Assembly: GCF_900167445.1 (NCBI RefSeq)
Contig: NZ_FUZT01000008.1
Coordinates: forward strand, 186,001-250,000
Source of the DNA: Maledivibacter halophilus
Lineage (GTDB): Bacteria > Bacillota > Clostridia > Peptostreptococcales > Caminicellaceae
Length of the DNA: 64,000 bases
Reading direction: 5' to 3'
The notes beneath the pieces were generated by a model. The model worked only from the letters and a program-made list of their open reading frames with translations, made no database searches and was not told where the DNA came from. Position 1 is the stretch's first letter; each line of letters begins with the position of its first letter. A program made the position numbers and the translations under genes. This document shows, one piece after another, positions 17,142-26,680 of the stretch.

Positions 17142-18629
17142 ATGAAAAGAAAGGTGCTGAGGGAAGCAATGTATACAACAATAAAGACCCTTTTTGATAA
17201 AGGATATAACAAGACTCAAATTGCTAAGATGCTTGAAATTGATAGAGGAACGGTTAGAAATATATTAAAGAGAATAGAAAATGGTGAAGAAATAAAGAGA
17301 AAAAGTGTAGAATCTATCTTAGATCCATATAAAGAAATAGTACATATAAAAGCGAAACAAGAATTAAGTGCAATGAGAATATTTCAAGATATATCAGAAG
17401 AACATGGCTATACAGGCTCCTATGATACTGTGAAAAGATATGTTAAAAGATATAAACAATCAAATGCAAAAGTATATATGGTGAACAGTTCCCTACCGGG
17501 AGAAGAAGTACAAGTTGATTTTGGATATATAGGCAAAATACCTAACCCTATGGGGGTCCTTAAGAAGGCATGGGTGTTTTGTATGATCCTTAGTTATTCT
17601 AGACTTATGTACTGTGAAATAGTTTTTAATCAAGAAGTAAAAACTTTCATAAAGTGTCATGAAAATGCCTTTAAATATTTTGGTGGAGTACCTAAGACTG
17701 TAAAGATAGACAACCTTAAGGCAGCTATACTTGAAGCTAATTTTTATGATCCAGTATATCAAAGGGAATATGAGGCATTTAGTAAGTATTATGGCTTTTT
17801 ACCAATACCATGTAGAGTAAGAACGCCTACTGATAAAGCCAAGATAGAATCAGGAGTTAAATATGTAAAGAATAATTTTTTCAAGGGGCGAAGTCTTAAA
17901 AGCTTTGAGGAGTATGAAAAAGCTTTATTAGGCTGGCTTGAAAATATATGTAATAGTAGAGTTCATGGAACAACAAAACAGATTCCGAAGGAAGTTTTTC
18001 AAGATGAAGAAAAAGAAACCCTCCAATCAATAAAACCTATAGAATATGATTTTGGTATATGGACTACAAGAAAGGTAAATGTTAACTGTCATATAAGTTA
18101 TGATAGCAACTTTTATTCAGTTCCCTATAAGCATATAGGAGAAAATGTGGCATTAAAGGTATCAGATAAGCTAATTAAAATATATAGCCACTATGAACTT
18201 ATTGCCACTCACTTAAAAATAGAGGGGAAAGGACAGTTTTCTACCAACAATGCCCATTACCCCGAATACAAAGTAAAAACCAAAACACAGCTTCAATATG
18301 AGTATAGACAAAAAATGTTAGAAATAGGTCCAAATGCATTAGAATTTTTTCAAAAAGTTTTAGAGAAAAATCAAAATAATTGGGGTAAACCTATTTATGG
18401 AATACTTAAACTTAAAGATAAATTTGGTAGTGAGGTCATTGAAAAGGCTTGTAAAAGAGCTTTAGCTTTCGGCTCTATAAAATATCAGACCATCAAAAAC
18501 ATATGTGAAAAAGGACTTTATGAGCAGCCAGTAGATACAGGTGTAAGTTTAATTTCAAATACAGAAACCGATATCCATAGACCTCTTTCTGAATATGAAT
18601 CTCTATTCAAATTGAAGGAGGTGAAATAA
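17142..18629 (+). CDS. istA: IS21-family transposase IstA
   Basis: This 495-residue protein has an N-terminal HTH (about 20-45: YNKTQIAKMLEIDRGTVRN) and an rve-type DDE core. Catalytic residues appear as D126 (QVDFGYI), D190 (KIDNLKA) and E236 (AKIESGV). The C-terminal beta-barrel/DNA-binding part is present, and length is normal for the family. It ends one base before istB, behind whose start lies GGAGGTGA. The frame opens at ATG 17142; starts a few codons further in are also possible. Confidence 0.93.
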   Translation: MKRKVLREAMYTTIKTLFDKGYNKTQIAKMLEIDRGTVRNILKRIENGEEIKRKSVESILDPYKEIVHIKAKQELSAMRIFQDISEEHGYTGSYDTVKRYVKRYKQSNAKVYMVNSSLPGEEVQVDFGYIGKIPNPMGVLKKAWVFCMILSYSRLMYCEIVFNQEVKTFIKCHENAFKYFGGVPKTVKIDNLKAAILEANFYDPVYQREYEAFSKYYGFLPIPCRVRTPTDKAKIESGVKYVKNNFFKGRSLKSFEEYEKALLGWLENICNSRVHGTTKQIPKEVFQDEEKETLQSIKPIEYDFGIWTTRKVNVNCHISYDSNFYSVPYKHIGENVALKVSDKLIKIYSHYELIATHLKIEGKGQFSTNNAHYPEYKVKTKTQLQYEYRQKMLEIGPNALEFFQKVLEKNQNNWGKPIYGILKLKDKFGSEVIEKACKRALAFGSIKYQTIKNICEKGLYEQPVDTGVSLISNTETDIHRPLSEYESLFKLKEVK

Positions 18630-18630
18630 C

Positions 18631-19374
18631 TTGAATAGTCTGGTTAAAGACTTAAAAACATTAAAACTTTCTGGAATAGCAAAAACCTTTGAAATTAGAA
18701 ATGAACAAGCTATAAAAGAAAAACTATCTTACATTGAATTTTTTGAGCTTTTAATAGAGGATGAAATATCTAATAGGAGAGATAATAGCTATAAAAAAAG
18801 GACAGCAAAAGCTAAGTTTCCATCAATTAAGACTTTAGAAGAATATGATTTTAACTTTCAGCCTAAACTTAATAGGCAAGAAATATACAATCTTGCTACT
18901 GGTGAGTATATTAGAAAAAAGGAAAATATAGTATTTGTAGGTCCGCCAGGAACGGGTAAGAGCCACTTATCTATAAGTCTTGGTATTAAAGCATTGCAGC
19001 AAGGTTACAAGGTTTTATTTACTTCAGTATCAGAAATGATGGAAACACTCTTTCAGGCTAAAGCTGACAATTCCTATCATAGAAAGCTTAAATATTACCT
19101 TGCTCCAGATTTGCTAATATTAGATGAACTTGGATTTAGACAGCTCAGTGATAGTATTGTGGATCTCTTTTATGAAATTATCTCTAAGAGATATGAGGCT
19201 GGATCAGTTATTATTACTTCAAATAAATCATTTGATGACTGGGGGAGCATCTTCCACGATAGGATTCTTGCAACAGCAATTCTTGATAGGATAGTTCATC
19301 ACTGCCATCTAATTTTAATAAAGGGAGATAGTTTTAGAATGAAAGAGCAAAAACAAATGATTAAGAAAGACTAA
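18631..19374 (+). CDS. istB: IS21-family helper ATPase IstB
   Basis: This 247-residue AAA+ protein selects target DNA and activates IstA. It has Walker A at 104-111 (GPPGTGKS) and Walker B LLILDELGF. It starts with TTG at 18631, 8 bases after GGAGGTGA, directly after the istA stop, as usual for this family. It ends 65 bases before the right IS end. Confidence 0.93.
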   Translation: MNSLVKDLKTLKLSGIAKTFEIRNEQAIKEKLSYIEFFELLIEDEISNRRDNSYKKRTAKAKFPSIKTLEEYDFNFQPKLNRQEIYNLATGEYIRKKENIVFVGPPGTGKSHLSISLGIKALQQGYKVLFTSVSEMMETLFQAKADNSYHRKLKYYLAPDLLILDELGFRQLSDSIVDLFYEIISKRYEAGSVIITSNKSFDDWGSIFHDRILATAILDRIVHHCHLILIKGDSFRMKEQKQMIKKD

Positions 19375-19439
19375 ATTTTTTTATTCTTAAGTGATGGATT
19401 TTCCTTCCCTTTTTTGCGGGTTTTTCCTTGACACTAACA

Positions 19440-20349
19440 TTGTAATTCTTCTCACTTTATCTTTGAATCGTTTTATCCTTTTGGGATCAACTCCAAGAGT
19501 TTTGATGCGAATTACAAAGCCTAGAAATCTAACCCCTTCATACACACTTGTAAGCTTAGTTTTATTTTCATTAACCTTCAGTTTCAGTTCTTCTTCTAAG
19601 ACTTTTGTTGCATAAGACCTATAGTTACCTGCCGTATTCTTATCTTTTGCAAAGATAAGAATATCATCAGCATAACGTACTATCCTTATGCCTTTACTCA
19701 TCATCTTTTGGTCGAACTGATTAAGATAAATATTACTAAGTACTGGTGAGATGACACCGCCCTGCGGGCTACCAACTTCTGTAGCATTGAAGCTCCCATC
19801 TAGCATTACACCTGATTTTAGGAATCTTCTAATGAGCTCTAATACCTTCCCATCACTTATTCTTTCTGATACTGCTTTCATCATAATTTCATGGTCTAGC
19901 GTATCAAAACATTTACTTAAGTCCATATCCACTACATGCTTTAGGTTATATCTGTTCATAAAGCGTTCTGTTTTTGCAACAGCCTGTTGTTGTGAATGAT
20001 TGGGTCTGTATCCATAGCTTGATGGATGAAAAGTCTTATCAAAGATTGGCTCTATAATATTAACAATGGCTTGTTGCACTACTCTGTCCTTTACCGTAGG
20101 AATTCCCAGTAATCTTATACCACCTTCAGGCTTTTCGATTTCTGTTCTCCTTACAGGACTAGGCACATACGTGCTAGTTTTCAGTCTGTCATGAAGAAAC
20201 TCAATATTGAATTCTAACTTTTCTGCGAAATCAGAAACAGTTTCTCCATCTATTCCAGGAGCTCCATTGTTTCTCTTTACACGCTTAAAAGCTAGCTTTA
20301 AATTTTCTTTTCGATATATTTTATCGATAAGGCTGTACCATTTCTTCAT
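19440..20349 (-). pseudogene. ltrA: Group II intron reverse transcriptase, N-terminal fragment
   Basis: Encodes about 303 residues of an intron-encoded reverse transcriptase. It holds the conserved blocks NNGAPGIDG, GGIRLLGIPTVKDRVVQQA, the SPQGGVISPVLSNIYL motif and YADD (in VRYADDILIFAK). It breaks after KVRRIT at the IS21 insertion; the frame then runs 17 codons into the IS before stopping near 19387. The rest of the protein lies at 16671-17032. The ATG at 20349 follows GGAGG. Splicing or retrohoming would need the maturase from elsewhere. Confidence 0.88.
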
Positions 20350-21068
20350 GCTTTTCCTCCTCTGTTGCTGTATCTTTCAGTATTCTTTACTCAGGCTATA
20401 TGTTCTTCACTAGGGTTACTTGACGTCTCTAGCTCTATGGCAATCTTATCTTCGTTTCCCTACTTATTTCATATCTGTGTCGTCGAGATAGCCCGCAAAT
20501 TCTTTTATGCCAGCTATTCGTACCTTCCAGCATTACAGCCTTCTTTTAACACCTTCACCCTTATTCAAAATTCTTTCGGATACACTTTGAAATCTCTTCC
20601 GCCCTTCGCACCTACCATAGGCTTTTGACCTAAGGTAGTCATATCAACTTGATGATATGTCACCTATATTTTATCCTCCAGTCTATTACTAGCTTTCATT
20701 GGTATAGGCTTATTCACTACTACGGCTTCGTCTGCATACTGCACTCTCATTTCACCTCTTGCTTTCGCTTGTAGGTGAAACCTACAGCTTCGAATACAGC
20801 ACTTCCAAGGTTAAGTCACTCCGCCTGTTATTAAAACGACCATCCTAACACATGTAGCTAAGCTAATTTTAGGACATTCCCACTTTATGGAAGGTTATCC
20901 GCCACATATGCCAACATTGGTTTACTTGCGTTCCGTTCCAATAACCGCCATCAGCTTCCTTCAGACCCTTTCGTCGCCGAAAACGCCCTTGCCTACAGCT
21001 TGTCTTCCCATTAGCTAGGTGACAGGTTTTCTTTCAAACCATCGACTCGGCAACATGCCTCGCAAACA

Positions 21069-21096
21069 TAAAAAAGAACTACTTTTGAAGTAGTTC
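21069..21096 (-). terminator. Terminator hairpin at the 5' border of the group II intron
   Basis: The minus strand has a 9-bp perfect stem GAACTACTT/AAGTAGTTC followed by TTTTTT and then the intron start. It is very similar to the terminator next to repeat A, so it was probably joined to repeat B before the intron entered. Confidence 0.8.
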
Positions 21097-21655
21097 TCTA
21101 ATCTTCCTAAAATAGTTTTTTATGCTTTAACATTTCTAAAATTCCACATCTTATCTTATCCACATTCAATCACTAGTTCATAATCACCTAACTTTATATA
21201 TAAATTATGACCATATGGCTTATAAGTTGGTAGTTTATATGATACTTTAAATGACAATTAAATTCTAAATTGATTTTACTAACTCTTCTGGATATAGTAT
21301 CTTCCTTCCAGATTTAAATTCCATAGGGTCTATAAATCTAAATTGGCTGTGAATTATGTCTCCAGTCATTGTTCTTCCTTCTAATTCTGAAACATTTCCA
21401 TTTAATTTCACTTCATAAATCTGCACAAGATAAGGGTTAGACCAGCTAGTAAAAAGTCTTGACTTTTACTAGCTGGTCTAGTACCTCTTCCATTCCAGCT
21501 AAATAGATTTAATTCTTTTGTCCAGCCTTCTGATGATTCTGATAGGAGAATTTTTCAAGCTGATCTGACCACTTAAATGAATTCTTTTTTCTTATTATAC
21601 GCTAGAATACAAATTTTTAAATACATAGCTATAATCTTAAAATATTTTTTAAAAT
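21097..21655 (-). pseudogene. Decayed gene remnants, including a PC4/YdbC-like fragment
   Basis: No intact gene is present. Minus-strand frames hold short coherent pieces. One at about 21479-21560 reads LSESSEGWTKELNLFSWNG, which resembles the PC4-type ssDNA-binding YdbC family, and a stop lies just before it. Two unassigned C-terminal pieces lie at about 21264-21430 (ending ILYPEELVKSI) and 21160-21258 (ending DYELVIECG). A strong hairpin (21439-21479) lies in the middle. The segment looks like a scar of deletion between the Mrr-like genes and the intron. Confidence 0.5.
21439..21479. repeat. Near-perfect 19/20-bp inverted repeat with a 2-base loop
   Basis: The arms run AGACCAGCTAGTAAAAAGTC and GACTTTTACTAGCTGGTCT, differing by one A in the poly-A run. 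No T-run follows on either strand, so it is not a standard terminator. It interrupts remnant coding sequence and could be a recombination scar, a cruciform or the footprint of a small element. Confidence 0.8.
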
Positions 21656-23722
21656 CTACAATTTAGTATTAATTACTTCATCTATTTTTCTTCTTAACAT
21701 ATCTCTATCCCAAAGTACTACCCCATTAGATTCAGCTAAATCTAATGCAGAATTAGTAAAATAACTATTTGTTATAACAATCCCTTTTTCACAATTATAG
21801 TAGCTTAGTCCTGCAACAACTTCTTGTACAGATTTATTAGTAACTCTACCTGAATAGCATTTTGTTTGGATACCGACTTTAACACCATTTTTTTCTGCTA
21901 TCACATCTATTCCTTGGTCTCCTGACCCTTTTGTTACTTCTGTTTCATATCCCATTTTGCTAAATAATAAACTTATAAACCTCTCAAACTCGTGTCCATC
22001 CATTAAATCAATATCATTAATTGTATATTGAGTAGCTTGTATTGATTGTTGTTTAGTAAGCTTTTTCTCAAATAATTCTAATTCTATTTTCTCAGACTTC
22101 TCAAAAACTTTATTAATAACAAGAGCATTACATTTCAAAAAATTATTTCTATAATCTGATGGAAATAAGTTTTTGCTAATTAAATAATAAGTTAACATAC
22201 CTACTGGAGCTATGTTTTTAGTAGGTATATCATTACATCTACAATACATATCAATGTATTCATCTAAATTCATTATTTGATTGCTGTTTTCTAGGTATAT
22301 TCCATACTCTTTATCCCATAATTGCGAGAAATAATTAATAGCTGCTTTTCTTATTAAAAGCCAAATAATACAGGAGTAATTTTCTTCTGGTATATTAAGA
22401 TACTTTCCTGATACTTTGACAAACTTTTCATAACTTGTATCAATAAAAGAATTAATTTTATCGAAGAATTCTCTATCTTCTCTAAGTTTATCTATAATAT
22501 TATCTCTTTCTTCAACACTACTATCTAGCAATTGCATTGCTATAAAGCTATTATATGAAATTAAATGTTCAAAAGCTATATACTCTTCCCTATCTAACAA
22601 TATACTAGGAACTATAATGTCTAAATAATTTTCAATCATATCAAACAATTCAGAATGAATTTTAGGAATTGAATCTTTAATCATTTTAATTGTTTCATTA
22701 ACCTCATTCATTATTTGTTCATTTATGTATTCGTAATACTTAAGTAGTCTATCTTTATCATTTATATTTACAATAAACGATGTGCCATTTATATACAAAC
22801 TATATAGTTTTTCATGATTATTTTTAATATCCATCTCTGTAGCAAATACATTTAAAGTTCCTTCTTTTAAATTTGAAATAATATGATTTGCATCTGCTGT
22901 ATTTATTGCTATATATCTTCCCATAAAATAAGCATTACAATGATACAATTTTTCTTCCTCTGACTCCCAAAATTGTATATTATTTATATACAAAAACCTC
23001 TGTTCTAGATAGGCTTTAAATTCAGTTAGTTCAGTAATATTAATAGTTAAATTCATTTCTTTTATAAGTTTAAAAAGTATTCTAATAAAAAAATCTTGTT
23101 CCATTTTGTATATATTATAATGCAAAAATACGGATAAGATTAACCTATCCATCTCAATGACCATTCTAGTGTTTTGCAATGATTTTATCTGATTTTGAAG
23201 AAAGGATTTAAGTTCAATATACAATCTATCATCTACAATATTTTCATTTAAGATTACCTTTTTGACTTCAGCATTTGGATTTGACATCTTATATATATAT
23301 TCTTCTAATTGTTTTATACTAAGTCTTTCATTGGTAATTTTTAGTTTAAAAAGATACAAACTTAAATATCTAAGTCTTAGTTCATTAAAAACCTCATCAT
23401 TGTCCGTCTCTGCAACGTATGATTTAATAATATCATTAATATTCCTTTTACCTGAAAACACAGGAGTATAAAAATCTTTCAAATTATTAAATCTATTTGC
23501 AATTTTTGAATTATTCTTAGTTTCTGTATTCGATTTAGCTTTATTAATTATTATATTACTATCAATTGATATGTTGTTCTCTCTATTTATAGAAATTACA
23601 TCTGAATCGCCGTCTGCTTTTCTTTCAACTTGCCCTGTAATCCTTTCTTCACATGAATCATTATTCTTGTTTTCAATATTTTTATCTTTTTTTCTTAAAT
23701 CCTTTAAAAAGTTTTTAAACAT
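21656..23722 (-). CDS. Mrr-like restriction endonuclease with a long N-terminal region
   Basis: This 688-residue protein has a C-terminal Mrr_cat domain (about 560-688) with GDQGIDVIAEKNG and VGIQTKCYSG, giving the D...QxK form of the PD-(D/E)XK site found in Mrr. The first 550 residues are helical, Lys/Asn-rich and of unknown function, perhaps for recognition or sensing. Mrr enzymes cut modified DNA. The start at ATG 23722 follows GAGGAGG by 6 bases; an ATG five codons upstream overlaps that site. It follows a second Mrr-like gene (23919-25592) in the same direction, separated by a terminator. Confidence 0.75.
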   Translation of the reverse strand: MFKNFLKDLRKKDKNIENKNNDSCEERITGQVERKADGDSDVISINRENNISIDSNIIINKAKSNTETKNNSKIANRFNNLKDFYTPVFSGKRNINDIIKSYVAETDNDEVFNELRLRYLSLYLFKLKITNERLSIKQLEEYIYKMSNPNAEVKKVILNENIVDDRLYIELKSFLQNQIKSLQNTRMVIEMDRLILSVFLHYNIYKMEQDFFIRILFKLIKEMNLTINITELTEFKAYLEQRFLYINNIQFWESEEEKLYHCNAYFMGRYIAINTADANHIISNLKEGTLNVFATEMDIKNNHEKLYSLYINGTSFIVNINDKDRLLKYYEYINEQIMNEVNETIKMIKDSIPKIHSELFDMIENYLDIIVPSILLDREEYIAFEHLISYNSFIAMQLLDSSVEERDNIIDKLREDREFFDKINSFIDTSYEKFVKVSGKYLNIPEENYSCIIWLLIRKAAINYFSQLWDKEYGIYLENSNQIMNLDEYIDMYCRCNDIPTKNIAPVGMLTYYLISKNLFPSDYRNNFLKCNALVINKVFEKSEKIELELFEKKLTKQQSIQATQYTINDIDLMDGHEFERFISLLFSKMGYETEVTKGSGDQGIDVIAEKNGVKVGIQTKCYSGRVTNKSVQEVVAGLSYYNCEKGIVITNSYFTNSALDLAESNGVVLWDRDMLRRKIDEVINTKL

Positions 23723-23877
23723 TAAAATCCTCCTCATAACTTAAATAAACACATGTTTTAATCTTATTTATTAATAGATTAATCAATTGGTTATTAACAA
23801 ATATATAATTAATTCTACCTTATTCAAAAAATATTTTCAAAATTTTCCTTATTCAAAATTCGACAATTTAGACATAA

Positions 23878-23907
23878 TAAAAAGCACCTAAACTATTATT
23901 TAGATGC
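23878..23907 (-). terminator. Terminator after the second Mrr-like gene
   Basis: On the minus strand GCATCTAAA pairs with TTTAGGTGC (one G-U pair) and is followed by TTTTTATT. It lies 12 bases after the stop of 23919-25592, so the two Mrr-like genes are probably separate transcription units. Confidence 0.75.
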
Positions 23908-23918
23908 AAATTATAGAA

Positions 23919-25592
23919 TTATTTTACACTATTACTCTTCTTGGCTTGTTCGAGGTCTATATGAAAATTATAATTATGATTTTTAAACATCTCTACTAGT
24001 TTATCTCCATTTATAAGAGTTATATTGTGTTGTCTAGCATATTCTATTGAAGATGCTCCAAAGCTTGAAGTAGTTACTAAAATTCCTCTAATAGCATTGT
24101 GTTGATCCATCGACCCTTTCAAGGCTCTTACCGGCTCAGGTTGAACAGTATTTGTATATCTCTTTGCTTGTAATAGTATTACTCCTCCGGTATAGGGATT
24201 ATTATTAAATGCAACTACATCAATGCCACCATCATTAGAGTGTTGAGTATTTCTTATTTCAATATCTTGTTCTCTAAACTCTAGTTCAAATAAATCTTTT
24301 ATTAATGTCTCAAAATCTCTCCAATCCATAGCTGCCAAATTAGTATCAATACTTAGATTAGATAGAATTTCATCTGTTTCTATTAATTTAAACTTTCCTT
24401 TGTCTATAAACCTTATAGGCTCTACAGGGCTAATGTTATTGATATCTGGTACTCCCTTTCCTGAAAAATATTTAAAGGTATCTTTAGGCTCAATATTGTC
24501 TAAGTTAATATTTCTAAATTCCTCAGTTTGAAATTTCGAAGTCATTATACAAGCTTGAAATTCCTTCCCAGTTCTTGAATCAACTCCACTATATATCCCA
24601 TTTAAGACTATATAAGATATTATTTTTTCAGTATCAACTTGAACAATATCGTTAACTATTGCAATATATAGACTATAATAGGCTTCTTTTATAAGATTCT
24701 CTCTTTCAGCTTTTTTAAATTCTATTTCTTTAATGCTTTTATGGGTCTTTATAAACTTATACTTTCTAAACTTAGGAAATTGATTTTCTTTAGGAAATTT
24801 AAAATTGACAATTAAAGTAGAGTCTTCACTATTATAATCAATTTCAAAGGTTATTTCTTTATATAAATTATTATAGCTCATCCTATTCGGAAGGAATTTT
24901 GAAAAATATGCTATTATACTATCTTTGTCAGACCTTTTATATCCATTTACCAAGTTATTCAATTCTTCGTTATAAATTTCAACTTTTAATTTTATTTTCA
25001 AAATAATTATTAAGGATTTTATCATTTTTCTTTTATATGTATCTTTGATCGTAGCATTAGTTTTTGTGATTTGTTGATTCTTGATTATTGTATCATCATA
25101 ATTTTTCATATCAGTTTCATACTTCAATTTTGAATCTTTTATAAAAAAATATAAGAATGGATAAAATAGTTTGTGATACCATTTTAGTTGAAACATATAT
25201 GTAGGATTATTCTTTGAAGGTTTTTCTGGTATTGCTAGTAATTCCTTTTCTTTATATATATTAGGTATTTTTACTTTACTTAAATCAACAACTCGTAAAT
25301 ACTTTGTATAATCAAATTTCTTTATATTATTTGACAACAAATGATATTTAGAAGAAGACTCAATAAATAATTCAATATTATTATTTGTAGATACTACTTC
25401 CCACTCTTTATATAATAATTCTATTGCTTCATCAAATTTATCTGAATATATTTGATGGTCTCTATTTCTTACTTTAATCGTTTTTTCTAGACCAACATGA
25501 TGAATTGTTGATTCATAAGCTTTAACATTACCATTTTTATAATACTCTACATTATTATCTAAAACCTTTATATTTTCATCAATATCTTTCAA
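23919..25592 (-). CDS. Mrr-like restriction endonuclease, second copy type
   Basis: This 557-residue protein has a C-terminal Mrr_cat domain (about 425-545) with DGGIDVVAFNNN and ILLQAKRYTN, the same D...QxK signature as its neighbour. The N-terminal part includes a hydrophobic segment near residue 145 (WYHKLFYPFLYFFI) and a basic helical region, so it may be membrane-associated. The two Mrr-like proteins share only the catalytic domain and are not simple duplicates. The start is a TTG at 25592 behind GGAGGGG. Confidence 0.7.
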   Translation of the reverse strand: MKDIDENIKVLDNNVEYYKNGNVKAYESTIHHVGLEKTIKVRNRDHQIYSDKFDEAIELLYKEWEVVSTNNNIELFIESSSKYHLLSNNIKKFDYTKYLRVVDLSKVKIPNIYKEKELLAIPEKPSKNNPTYMFQLKWYHKLFYPFLYFFIKDSKLKYETDMKNYDDTIIKNQQITKTNATIKDTYKRKMIKSLIIILKIKLKVEIYNEELNNLVNGYKRSDKDSIIAYFSKFLPNRMSYNNLYKEITFEIDYNSEDSTLIVNFKFPKENQFPKFRKYKFIKTHKSIKEIEFKKAERENLIKEAYYSLYIAIVNDIVQVDTEKIISYIVLNGIYSGVDSRTGKEFQACIMTSKFQTEEFRNINLDNIEPKDTFKYFSGKGVPDINNISPVEPIRFIDKGKFKLIETDEILSNLSIDTNLAAMDWRDFETLIKDLFELEFREQDIEIRNTQHSNDGGIDVVAFNNNPYTGGVILLQAKRYTNTVQPEPVRALKGSMDQHNAIRGILVTTSSFGASSIEYARQHNITLINGDKLVEMFKNHNYNFHIDLEQAKKSNSVK

Positions 25593-25695
25593 AACAAATA
25601 CCCCTCCAGTAATAATTTTCTATCCTCTTATATATAATAATACCTTTGATTCCTGTATTTGACAATATTAGTCTAGCTGCTATTTAAGACATTAT

Positions 25696-25720
25696 AAAAA
25701 GCACCTACCAAAGCAGATGC
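25696..25720 (-). terminator. Terminator after the Y1 transposase gene
   Basis: The minus strand forms an 8-bp stem GCATCTGC/GGTAGGTGC with a 4-base loop followed by TTTTTAT. It lies 23 bases after the transposase stop. Confidence 0.7.
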
Positions 25721-25742
25721 TGTTTATAATATCTAAATATAA

Positions 25743-26621
25743 TTATCCTTTCCTATTTAACTTACTATTCCAATATTCTACAAAAGCTTTATAACTACTA
25801 ATTGATGTTAAAAAATTCATATGCTGGTTAACTTCTAATTTATAAGACAAAGGGACGTTTCGCGAGTCTTTTTTGACTGCTTTCTCTATTATTGTTTTTC
25901 CAATCCCTAGTATTCTACTTAATTGTCTTATGCTTGCCTCTGTTTCATTATATATTTTTTCAATTATTTTGTTTCTTTCTTTTATAGGCATTTTATTAAT
26001 ATTATTAATCTCATATTCTTTTTGAATTATTTTCCTTAATGTATTATCATTATATCTTTTTATTGGCTTATATTCTAAACACTCATCATTATTATTAGCA
26101 TTCATATAATTAACAAAATCTTTAAAGGTTTTAAAATAATCTTTTATTAAAGCTGTACTAATAAAAGATTTCTGTCCACTATAATCATTGTAATATTCTT
26201 TATAACTACTCCATTTGTAATCCTCTACTTTATTTACAATTCCTGCTTTGACAGGGTTTTGATGAATATACCTTAACACTATAAGTAAATAGCCTTCTTT
26301 TTCTACAGGCTCACTCATATATCTATTTTGAAATAAATGCCCTGTTCTTTCATATTTTCTATTATGCCACCCAACATATCCTCCTGTAATACGCCTCATA
26401 CTTATTCCAATTTCTTCATCTTTTTTTATTAACATATGTATATGATTATCCATAAGACAATAACCATATATTTTAAACTTTCCTTTTTTCTTAGCTTTCA
26501 ATACACATTCTATAAACTTTGTTCTATCTTCCTCATCTAAAAATATATCTCTTTTGTCTATTCCTCTTATCATAACATGATATATTCCTGTATTGCTTCT
26601 TTGTCTTGCTTGCCTTGGCAT
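25743..26621 (-). CDS. REP-associated tyrosine (Y1/HUH) transposase
   Basis: This 292-residue protein starts MPRQARQRS and has the HUH motif in YCLMDNHIHMLI, the catalytic-region RYIHQNPVKAGIV and WSSYKEY of the RAYT/TnpA_REP family, and a C-terminal HTH (IRQLSRILGIGKTIIEK). Such enzymes nick single-stranded palindromic ends and insert singly. Palindromic GGGACGTTTC motifs lie at both ends of the unit (25846-25861 inside the coding end, 26664-26680 upstream). It sits at the 3' end of a truncated parA, which it probably interrupted. Confidence 0.88.
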   Translation of the reverse strand: MPRQARQRSNTGIYHVMIRGIDKRDIFLDEEDRTKFIECVLKAKKKGKFKIYGYCLMDNHIHMLIKKDEEIGISMRRITGGYVGWHNRKYERTGHLFQNRYMSEPVEKEGYLLIVLRYIHQNPVKAGIVNKVEDYKWSSYKEYYNDYSGQKSFISTALIKDYFKTFKDFVNYMNANNNDECLEYKPIKRYNDNTLRKIIQKEYEINNINKMPIKERNKIIEKIYNETEASIRQLSRILGIGKTIIEKAVKKDSRNVPLSYKLEVNQHMNFLTSISSYKAFVEYWNSKLNRKG

Positions 26622-26680
26622 ATTATATCACCCTATTTTTATATAGCACAATGTTACAACCAAGACAAATGAAACGTCCC
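25846..26680. repeat. REP-like palindromic half-sites flanking the Y1 transposase
   Basis: GACAAAGGGACGTTTC occurs at 25846-25861, within the transposase C-terminal codons, and GACAAATGAAACGTCCC occurs at 26664-26680, inside the parA end. The GGGACGTTTC cores are inverted to each other while the GACAAA flank keeps the same orientation. They are candidate recognition sites for the transposase. Confidence 0.5.

Larger units (their letters stand above)
17033..19439 (+). mobile_element. IS21-family insertion sequence (2407 bp, 6-bp target duplication)
   Basis: Both ends read inward as TGTTA(A/G)TG and share a subterminal AAAAAAGGGAA(A/G)GAAAATCC block. TTGTAA is directly repeated at 17027-17032 and 19440-19445. 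Deleting the element and one copy restores the group II intron frame exactly (RRIT joined to RRNSG). It carries intact istA and istB. Intact genes and ends suggest a recent and possibly active insertion. Confidence 0.9.
16576..21067 (-). mobile_element. Group II intron (terminator-inserting, group IIC-like), interrupted by an IS21-family element
   Basis: The minus strand starts at about 21067 with GTTTGCGAGG immediately after a terminator T-run, has about 700 bases of ribozyme domains I-III before the reverse transcriptase frame (20349), and ends with domain V (16621-16652), a domain VI stem and CTAC at about 16576. Insertion directly after an intrinsic terminator hairpin is the hallmark of group IIC introns. 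The encoded protein is split by the IS at 17033-19439. Removing the intron restores the terminator-repeat structure seen at copy A. The exact 3' boundary is uncertain by a few bases. Confidence 0.8.
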
